Source of the DNA: Candidatus Aquidulcis sp.
GTDB lineage: Bacteria > Chloroflexota > Anaerolineae > Anaerolineales > E44-bin32
DNA: 11,146 nucleotides
Assembly: GCA_020723365.1 (NCBI GenBank)
Contig: DYJB01000007.1
Span: forward strand, 1 to 11,146
Reading direction: 5' to 3'
In this document: piece by piece, positions 6,882 to 11,146 of the stretch
How the letters are laid out: each line of letters opens with the position of its first letter
How positions within the stretch are numbered: the first letter of the stretch is position 1
Position numbers and translations under genes: made by a program
The notes under the pieces: model-generated
Database searches by the model: none
The model's input: only the letters and a program-made list of their open reading frames with translations
Told to the model about the DNA's origin: nothing

Positions 6882-7379
6882 TCAACCCCCGAAGGCCGCC
6901 TTGCGGAACTGGCGCAGCAGCGCTTCGCTGCGGGACCCGTGCGCGTCCAACTGCAGGGCGCGGCGCGAATCATCGACCCAGCGCAGGCGCACCCACAGCC
7001 CGTTCTCCGGGAGCACCGGCTGCACACGCTCCGGCCATTCAACCAGCAGCGGCCCGCCCTCCTCGAGAATCTCGGTCAACCCCAGGGCGACCGCCTCGGC
7101 CGGCTTGTCCAGACGAAAGGCATCAAAATGGTACAGGTGCGCTTCGTCGGCGCGGCGGTACTCGTTGACCAGGACGAAGGTCGGGCTGGTGACCGGATCG
7201 AGCGAGCCCCAGCCGCGGGCGATCCCCTGCGCGAAGGTCGTCTTTCCGGCGCCCAGGTCGCCGGCCAGGAACACGAGGTCGCCCGGCTTGAGCAGTTCAC
7301 CCAGCCGGACACCCAGCCGCCGTGTCTGATCGGGGCTGTGGCTGACGAAATCGAGGCTGTGCTCGTCCAGGATAGGCAT
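6882..7379 (-). CDS. tsaE: tRNA t6A biosynthesis ATPase TsaE
   Basis: A 165-residue P-loop ATPase that binds the TsaB-TsaD complex and drives cycles of t6A synthesis in bacteria. Landmarks are the Walker A motif GDLGAGKTT (40-48), switch-like SPTFVLVNEY (65-74), LYHFDAFRL (82-90) with the family HFDxxRL, and LVEWPERV (112-119). Length is typical. It is the first gene of the minus-strand block. A good sigma70-type promoter sits directly upstream, with its -10 box only 11 bases before the ATG at 7379, and no Shine-Dalgarno is present, so the message should be nearly leaderless. The stop TGA is followed within two bases by the tsaB ATG. The divergent metallophosphoesterase gene begins 87 nt away. 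Confidence 0.92.
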   Translation of the reverse strand: MPILDEHSLDFVSHSPDQTRRLGVRLGELLKPGDLVFLAGDLGAGKTTFAQGIARGWGSLDPVTSPTFVLVNEYRRADEAHLYHFDAFRLDKPAEAVALGLTEILEEGGPLLVEWPERVQPVLPENGLWVRLRWVDDSRRALQLDAHGSRSEALLRQFRKAAFGG

Positions 7380-7390
7380 CGGCGCTGACC

Positions 7391-7419
7391 ATTATAGGGC
7401 TGCCTGCGGTGAGGGACAA
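7391..7419 (-). promoter_or_regulatory. Sigma70-type promoter for the tsaE operon
   Basis: On the minus strand TTGTCC (7414-7419, 4 of 6 to TTGACA) and a perfect TATAAT (7391-7396) are separated by exactly 17 nt. The start of transcription expected 7 nt past the -10 box is near 7384, leaving about 5 nt before the tsaE ATG (7379). No ribosome binding site fits in that space. Confidence 0.7.
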
Positions 7420-7431
7420 CCGGGCGCGGCT

Positions 7432-7459
7432 TTGCCATCCCCGCCGTCCGTGATACCAT
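7432..7459 (+). promoter_or_regulatory. Extended -10 promoter for the metallophosphoesterase gene
   Basis: On the plus strand TTGCCA (7432-7437, 5 of 6 to TTGACA) is followed after 16 nt by TACCAT (7454-7459, 4 of 6 to TATAAT), with the extended-10 dinucleotide TG at 7451-7452. The expected transcription start, about 7466, falls at the ATG at 7467. The two -35 boxes of this divergent pair lie only 12 bp apart. Confidence 0.5.
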
Positions 7460-7466
7460 GCCCGCC

Positions 7467-8195
7467 ATGCGCGTGCTGGTCGTTTCCGACATCCACGCCA
7501 ATCTGACCGCGCTGACGGCCGTCCTGCAGGACGCAGGGACCTTCGACGCCGCCTGGTGCCTGGGCGACCTGGTCGGCTACGGGCCGGACCCCAACGAGTG
7601 CATCGATCGCATTCGCCAGCTGCCCTCCCTGACCTGCCTGATCGGCAATCACGACATGGCGGCGCTGGGCAGCATTCCCCTCCACCGCTTCAACGCCGAT
7701 GCCAGCTCCTCGGTCGCCTGGACCCGCGACCACCTGACCGAGGACAGCCGGGCCTATCTGGCCGGCCTCAAGGCCAAGCTGATCATGCCCCCCTTCACGC
7801 TGGCCCACGGCAGCCCGCGCCAGGAAGTGTGGGAATACGTCCTCGACCACCATGGGGCCGACCGCAACTTCGATATCCTCGAGACCGACTACTGCCTGAT
7901 CGGGCACTCGCACCTGCCCATCGGGTTCGTGCGTTTCCCGGGCGAGAGCTACTGCCTGCCCGTGCAGCTCCCGGAGAACGTCGCGCTCAGCCTGACCCCG
8001 CGCATGATCCTCAATCCCGGCTCGGTCGGCCAGCCGCGCGACCTCGATCCGCGCGCTTCCTACGCCCTGCTCGACACCCAGACGCTCACCTGGGAACCGC
8101 GACGCGTCGCCTACGCCATCACCGACGTGCAGCAGCGCATCCTGACCGCCGGCCTTCCAGAGCGCCAGGCCATCCGCCTGCTGGGAGGCTGGTGA
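7467..8195 (+). CDS. Calcineurin-like metallophosphoesterase (YfcE/ApaH-related)
   Basis: A 242-residue two-metal phosphoesterase, probably cytoplasmic, since no signal peptide is seen. All five metal-site blocks are present: SDIHAN (D8, H10), LGDLVGYGPDP (D34), GNHD (N61, H62), LAHGSP (H114) and GHSHLP (H147, H149), plus a final NPGSVGQPRD (183-192) typical of small YfcE-like phosphodiesterases. Proteins of this kind hydrolyse phosphodiesters or dinucleoside polyphosphates, and the substrate cannot be read from sequence. I start at the ATG 7467 rather than the in-frame ATG 7458. The latter lies inside the predicted -10 element, and MRVLVVSDIH is the usual family N-terminus. No Shine-Dalgarno precedes it, consistent with a leaderless message. 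It is divergent from tsaE and 67 nt before the lipoprotein gene. Confidence 0.9.
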   Translation: MRVLVVSDIHANLTALTAVLQDAGTFDAAWCLGDLVGYGPDPNECIDRIRQLPSLTCLIGNHDMAALGSIPLHRFNADASSSVAWTRDHLTEDSRAYLAGLKAKLIMPPFTLAHGSPRQEVWEYVLDHHGADRNFDILETDYCLIGHSHLPIGFVRFPGESYCLPVQLPENVALSLTPRMILNPGSVGQPRDLDPRASYALLDTQTLTWEPRRVAYAITDVQQRILTAGLPERQAIRLLGGW

Positions 8196-8202
8196 CGGGA
8201 AC

Positions 8203-8221
8203 CGCCGGCGGCCGGCCGGCG
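8203..8221 (+). other. GC-only hairpin between phosphoesterase and lipoprotein genes
   Basis: CGCCGGC and GCCGGCG form a 7-bp stem around a 5-nt loop (GGCCG). There is no T-run after it, so it is a weak terminator candidate at best; it could trim or stabilise a shared message. Chance occurrence is quite possible in DNA this rich in G and C. Confidence 0.25.
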
Positions 8222-8249
8222 TCCACCTGAGGAGACCCGCGCTTCCCAC

Positions 8250-8256
8250 AGGAGGA
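8250..8256 (+). promoter_or_regulatory. Strong ribosome binding site of the DUF4349 lipoprotein gene
   Basis: AGGAGGA lies 6 nt before the ATG at 8263, a near-consensus site. It contrasts with the absence of any such site before the tsaE and metallophosphoesterase starts. Confidence 0.75.
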
Positions 8257-8262
8257 GATCCG

Positions 8263-9183
8263 ATGAAACGCCGCCTCGCCTTGCTCACCATCCTGGTTTC
8301 GGCCCTGATCCTGGGCGCCTGCGGCGCCCTGCCATCCGCCCAACGAGCCCTCGACCTTCCGGTGGAGATGAGCGGCGGTGCCGTTCCGGCGGCCCCCGAG
8401 ATGATCGGCGTGTCCGAGTCCATGATCATGGCCGACCAGGCCGTCTACTCGGGAGCGCCGATCCCCCAGGACCGCATGGTGATCCGCAACGCCAACCTGA
8501 CGCTGGTGGTCGAGGACCCGACCGCCTCGGTCGACACGATCAGCAAGTTGGCTGAGGAGATGGGCGGTTTCGTCGTCTCCTCCAACCTCTACCAGACCGC
8601 GTACGGCAGCGGCGATCTGACCACCACGCAGGGCACGCTGACCATCCGCGTTCCGGCTGAACGCCTGGATGAGGTGCTCGAGGCCGTCAAGTCCACCGCC
8701 ATCGAGGTTCGTTCCGAGAACATCAGCGGGGAGGACATCACCCAGCAGTACGTCGACCTGCAGTCGCGTCTGCGCAACCTGGAGGCGGCCGAGGCGCAGC
8801 TGCAGGAGATCATGGGTTCGGCCACGCGCACCGAAGACGTGATGATGGTCTACAACCAGCTGGTGCAGGTGCGGGGCGAGATCGAGAGCGTCAAGGGCCA
8901 GATGCAGTACTTCGAGCAGTCGGCCAAGCTCTCGGCCGTGACGATGGAGCTGATCCCGGATGCCGCCGCTCAGCCGCTGCAGATCGCCGGTTGGCGACCC
9001 GAGGGCACGGCCAAGGCGGCTGTGGAAGCGCTGGTGCGCACGCTGCAGTTTCTGGCGGATGCCGGCATCTGGGCTGTGATCTGCGTGGTCCCGGTGGGGC
9101 TGCTGCTGGGGCTGCCGGCCTACTTCATCGTGCGCAGCATCCTCCGCCGCCGCAAGCCTGCCAAGGCGGCGCCGGCCGAATAG
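8263..9183 (+). CDS. DUF4349 lipoprotein with C-terminal membrane anchor
   Basis: A 306-residue envelope protein. A basic start (MKRR), a hydrophobic stretch and the lipobox LILGAC put the lipidated cysteine at C20. A loose Ala/Pro/Ser-rich segment runs to about residue 68. The DUF4349 domain then begins DRMVIRNANLTLVVEDP (70-86), with EEMGGFVVSSNLY (98-110), LTIRVPAERLDEVLEAV (126-142) and SENISGEDITQQYVDLQSRL (151-170). A charged, heptad-like helix follows, to about 220 (likely coiled coil). A membrane helix at about 267-291 is closed by RSILRRRK, so the short tail should be cytoplasmic. This architecture is standard for DUF4349; its function is not established. A near-consensus ribosome binding site fixes the start. 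It may be cotranscribed with the phosphoesterase gene 67 nt upstream, though an intervening hairpin leaves this open. Confidence 0.88.
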   Translation: MKRRLALLTILVSALILGACGALPSAQRALDLPVEMSGGAVPAAPEMIGVSESMIMADQAVYSGAPIPQDRMVIRNANLTLVVEDPTASVDTISKLAEEMGGFVVSSNLYQTAYGSGDLTTTQGTLTIRVPAERLDEVLEAVKSTAIEVRSENISGEDITQQYVDLQSRLRNLEAAEAQLQEIMGSATRTEDVMMVYNQLVQVRGEIESVKGQMQYFEQSAKLSAVTMELIPDAAAQPLQIAGWRPEGTAKAAVEALVRTLQFLADAGIWAVICVVPVGLLLGLPAYFIVRSILRRRKPAKAAPAE

Positions 9184-9202
9184 GCCCCTCTCCCGGAAAG
9201 AC

Positions 9203-9230
9203 CGAGGGCGCAGGGGAACCTGCGCCCTCG
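9203..9230. terminator. Bidirectional hairpin terminator between convergent genes
   Basis: A perfect 12-bp inverted repeat (CGAGGGCGCAGG with CCTGCGCCCTCG) surrounds a GGAA loop of the GNRA class. It begins 20 nt after the lipoprotein stop and ends 29 nt before the ABC ATPase stop on the other strand. The plus-strand tail (TTGATTCTG) and minus-strand tail (GGTCTTTCC) are only modestly T-rich, so release may be weak or may need help. Position between two convergent stops is the main support. Confidence 0.65.
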
Positions 9231-9258
9231 TTGATTCTGCAGGCCGGACGGTGAGCGA

Positions 9259-10020
9259 TCAGCGGATCGCCTCACGCACCTGCCGCGCCAGATCGCCGAA
9301 ATCCGCCGTGTGGGCGACGGACAGCTCACGCGGACGCGGCAGATGGATGGGCAGGTCGAGCACTACCCGGCCGGGCCGGGCGCTGAGGACCAGCACCCGA
9401 TCGGCCAGCATCACCGCCTCCGGGATCGAGTGCGTCACGAGCACCACCGTCACCTGGCGCGCCTCCCAGATGCGCATCAGCTCTGTCGCCATGCGCTCGC
9501 GCGTCAGGGCATCCAGCGAGCCGAAGGGCTCGTCGAGCAGCAGCAGATCGGGGTCGTGAGCCAGGGCACGCGCCAGGGCCACGCGCTGGGCCATCCCGCC
9601 GGACAGGTTGCGCGGCAGGGCATCGGCGAAACCCTGCAGCCCAACCAGCGTCAGCATCTCCTCGGCGCGGGCGCGCATGCTGTTCGTCGACGCGCCCTCC
9701 AGCTCCAGCGGCAGCTCAACGTTGGCCATCACTGTCCGCCACGGCATCAGGTTCGCCTGCTGGAAGACGAAGCCGGTTCGCCGGCGAGGCTGACGAACAG
9801 TCTCACCCTCGAGTTGGACCTCGCCGTGAGTCGGGCGCAGCAGCCCGGCCAGCAGTCGCAGCAGCGTCGTCTTGCCCGATCCGGACGGTCCCACGACAGC
9901 CAGGAACTCCTGCGCTGCGACATCGAAGCTCACCCGGTCCAGGGCCTGCAGGCCGCCGTTCCCGTTGGGGAACCAGACCGAGAGCTCTCGCGCCGAGAGG
10001 ATCGGAGCGACGGCGGTCAT
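9259..10020 (-). CDS. ABC transporter ATPase, SsuB/TauB (nitrate/sulfonate/thiamine-precursor) type
   Basis: A 253-residue ATP-binding subunit of an importer. Walker A is GPSGSGKTT (44-52), the Q-loop is FVFQQANLMPWRTV (84-97), the signature is LSGGMAQRVALARAL (139-153), Walker B is LLLLDEPFGSLDA (159-171) and the switch histidine is VTHSIPEA (195-202). The Q-loop with NLMPWxTV and the D-loop FGSLDALTRE are typical of the SsuB/TauB/ThiZ group (family knowledge). The open frame extends upstream to 10233, but that part is the antisense-like shadow of the binding-protein gene. The ATG at 10020 overlaps that gene's stop as ATGA and gives the normal N-terminus. It is the last gene of the operon before the hairpin terminator. 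Confidence 0.93.
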   Translation of the reverse strand: MTAVAPILSARELSVWFPNGNGGLQALDRVSFDVAAQEFLAVVGPSGSGKTTLLRLLAGLLRPTHGEVQLEGETVRQPRRRTGFVFQQANLMPWRTVMANVELPLELEGASTNSMRARAEEMLTLVGLQGFADALPRNLSGGMAQRVALARALAHDPDLLLLDEPFGSLDALTRERMATELMRIWEARQVTVVLVTHSIPEAVMLADRVLVLSARPGRVVLDLPIHLPRPRELSVAHTADFGDLARQVREAIR

Positions 10021-11009
10021 GGCTGGGGCAGGAACTCGTTGGTGTAGGCCGCCGCCAGGTCCAGCGGCGTCGGGATCAGATCCATGCCGAGCAGGACGCG
10101 CTGCATGTTCTCCCACGCCTCGGGCTCGGAGACGCCCAGCGGGCCCGAGTCCCAGAAGCGCATGCTGGCCTCGAGCACTCGCCTCTGGACCGCCGTCTCG
10201 GACTCCGCCAGCCCTTCGACGAACAGCTCGCACACGTTGAAGGCCTCCTCAGGATCGGCCAGGGCGTCGTTCAGCCCGCGCATGACCGCCCGCAGCATGC
10301 TTCGCACCAGTTCGGGATCCGAGGCCAGCGTGGCCTCGTTCGTCACCAGGCCGTTCGAGGCCAGGGGAACGTAGTCCGCCACGCGGATCACGTTCACGTC
10401 CATGCCGTGGGCCTCGAGCTGGATGGGCTCGTTGTTGGCGTAGACGACGACCGCATCGACGGTCCCGGACAAGAGTGCTTCGACCTGTGTGAAGCCGATC
10501 ACGTCCAGGCGGGCGGTGTCGGGCGGGAGCCCGGCCGCGTCGAGCAGGGCGCGGTAGCCGATGTAGGAGGCGCCGCTCAGAACCGGGACGCCAACGCGCT
10601 TGCCGGCCAGGTCGGCCGGCACCCGGATGCCGCTGGATTCGGGCGCCGCCACCGCCACGGGGAAGTCATTCCACCAGTTCATGACGTAGACCACGGGCAG
10701 GCCCTGCGCTCGCGCCAGCAGCACCTGCTCGGCCGAGGCGAGCGTGAAGGGCAGTTCCCCGGCCGCCACGAGGTGGATGCCGTCGGTCTCGAAGGAGTAG
10801 TCGAAATCGATGACCAGGCCTTCGTCCTGGAAGTAGCCGCGCTCGACGGCCACGTAGAACGGCGCGTACTGCACGTTGGGAATGTAGCCCATCGGCAGCC
10901 GGATCACGCGCGGTCCGGCCGTGGGCGCAGGTGTGGCCGCCGGCCCGCATCCCGCCAGGAACAAGGCAAGAGCGGCCGGCGCCAGGGTCGTGTGCCAGGT
11001 GCGCATCAT
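10017..11009 (-). CDS. ABC transporter substrate-binding lipoprotein, NMT1/THI5-like
   Basis: A 330-residue lipoprotein that captures the solute for the importer. The lipobox LALFLAGC puts the lipidated cysteine at C21, followed by a Pro/Ala/Thr linker. The mature part begins IRLPMGYIPNVQYAPFYVAV (36-55) then ERGYFQDEGLVIDF (56-69), the NMT1/THI5/SsuA opening. The domain hinge region has SGIRVPADLAGKRVGVPV (126-143) and the second lobe VIGFTQVEALLSGTVDAVVVY (170-190). The family includes binding proteins for nitrate, sulfonates, taurine and thiamine pyrimidine precursors (ThiY), and sequence reading alone does not decide among them. The first of two tandem ATGs is preferred: it overlaps the permease stop (ATGA) and has GGAGG 10 nt upstream. 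Gene order permease, binding protein, ATPase suggests one operon. Confidence 0.9.
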   Translation of the reverse strand: MMRTWHTTLAPAALALFLAGCGPAATPAPTAGPRVIRLPMGYIPNVQYAPFYVAVERGYFQDEGLVIDFDYSFETDGIHLVAAGELPFTLASAEQVLLARAQGLPVVYVMNWWNDFPVAVAAPESSGIRVPADLAGKRVGVPVLSGASYIGYRALLDAAGLPPDTARLDVIGFTQVEALLSGTVDAVVVYANNEPIQLEAHGMDVNVIRVADYVPLASNGLVTNEATLASDPELVRSMLRAVMRGLNDALADPEEAFNVCELFVEGLAESETAVQRRVLEASMRFWDSGPLGVSEPEAWENMQRVLLGMDLIPTPLDLAAAYTNEFLPQP

Positions 11010-11146
11010 GGGTTGTCAGCCTCCGAGTGCCAGGTCAGGCGTCGTTCCAGCCAGGCGACGAATCCGTAGAGCGTCAGTGCCATGCCGATCAGCATCAGCA
11101 CGGCGACGAAGACCAGGGCCGTGTCGTCCAGCCCGCGCCCGACGTT
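11006..11146 (-). CDS. ABC transporter permease (BPD_transp_1 type), C-terminal fragment
   Basis: Only the last 46 codons are in the window; the rest lies beyond the right edge. The translation reads NVGRGLDDTALVFVAVLMLI, then a continued hydrophobic helix GMALTLYGFVAWLERRLTWH and the tail SEADNP. A final membrane helix ending in WLERRLTWH is the usual C-terminus of SsuC/TauC/ThiX-like permeases, where xxExRxxxW closes the last helix (family knowledge). The stop TGA overlaps the binding-protein ATG as ATGA, so the two are cotranslated. The identification rests on this short tail plus the neighbouring binding protein and ATPase. Confidence 0.8.
   Translation of the reverse strand, partial: NVGRGLDDTALVFVAVLMLIGMALTLYGFVAWLERRLTWHSEADNP
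11020..11024 (-). promoter_or_regulatory. Ribosome binding site of the substrate-binding protein gene
   Basis: GGAGG on the minus strand, inside the last permease codons, is 10 nt from ATG 11009 and 13 nt from the second ATG (11006). The spacing slightly favours the first ATG. Confidence 0.5.

Noticed and set aside
5368..7329. Open frame of 653 codons on the plus strand, opposite the glycosylase, rimI, tsaB and tsaE genes
   Set aside because: Composition is Arg/Pro/Ser/Ala-rich with no recognisable domain. It lies opposite four well-supported genes and is what high third-position GC produces on the other strand.
7458..7466. Upstream in-frame ATG for the metallophosphoesterase
   Set aside because: It lies within the predicted -10 element and adds MPA before the normal family start MRVLVVSDIH; it remains possible if the promoter call is wrong.
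7392..8429. Minus-strand frame of 345 codons opposite the metallophosphoesterase gene
   Set aside because: No motif, and it overlaps the promoter gap and a gene with a complete metallophosphoesterase signature.
10021..10233. N-terminal extension of about 71 residues on the ABC ATPase frame
   Set aside because: The extension is an Arg/Gly/Ala-rich out-of-frame reading of the binding-protein gene; the ATGA overlap at 10017-10020 and family length support the shorter protein.
1..11146. CRISPR array, insertion sequence, phage, toxin-antitoxin or tRNA gene
   Set aside because: On reading through I saw no regularly spaced repeats, no transposase or integrase motifs, no terminal inverted repeats flanking a gene and no tRNA cloverleaf. 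All gaps between genes are under 100 bases.

Overview
This is a GC-rich, gene-dense bacterial chromosomal window with 13 protein-coding genes, two of them cut by the window edges. I see no rRNA, tRNA, CRISPR, insertion sequence or phage gene. The gene content (tsaE-tsaB-rimI run, a family 4 uracil-DNA glycosylase, a DUF4349 lipoprotein, an NMT1/THI5-type ABC transporter) and the base composition would fit an uncultured Chloroflexota (Anaerolineae-like) genome. That assignment is inference; no taxonomic marker is present.

Left block, minus strand, about 7379 down to 1 and beyond. Nine genes lie nearly end to end. In transcription order they are tsaE, tsaB, rimI, a family 4 uracil-DNA glycosylase, a WbpA-type nucleotide-sugar dehydrogenase, a UDP-glucuronate-4-epimerase-like SDR, a Wzx-like flippase, a GT4 glycosyltransferase and the start of an integral-membrane GT-C glycosyltransferase. 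Junctions are 4-nt GTGA overlaps, a 1-nt TAATG overlap, gaps of 2-24 nt and one 11-nt overlap. The first four genes serve tRNA t6A formation, protein N-acetylation and DNA repair. The last five build and export a uronic-acid-containing surface glycan. They may form a single long transcript.

Middle, plus strand, 7467-9183. A calcineurin-like metallophosphoesterase and a DUF4349 lipoprotein are read divergently from tsaE. The 87-base gap between tsaE and the phosphoesterase carries two back-to-back sigma70-type promoters. Each predicted transcription start falls within a few bases of the start codon, so both mRNAs look leaderless or nearly so. A 12-bp hairpin with a GGAA loop at 9203-9230 separates the lipoprotein gene from the convergent block to its right.

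Right block, minus strand, 11146 down to 9259. This is an ABC importer operon: permease (C-terminal end only), lipoprotein substrate-binding protein of the NMT1/THI5 type, and SsuB/TauB-type ATPase, all joined by ATGA overlaps.

I found no clearly new defence, mobile or regulatory system. The observations most worth checking are the divergent leaderless promoter pair, a probable beta-clamp-binding tail on the uracil-DNA glycosylase, and the pairing of a UDP-GlcNAc-type dehydrogenase with a UDP-glucuronate-type epimerase.
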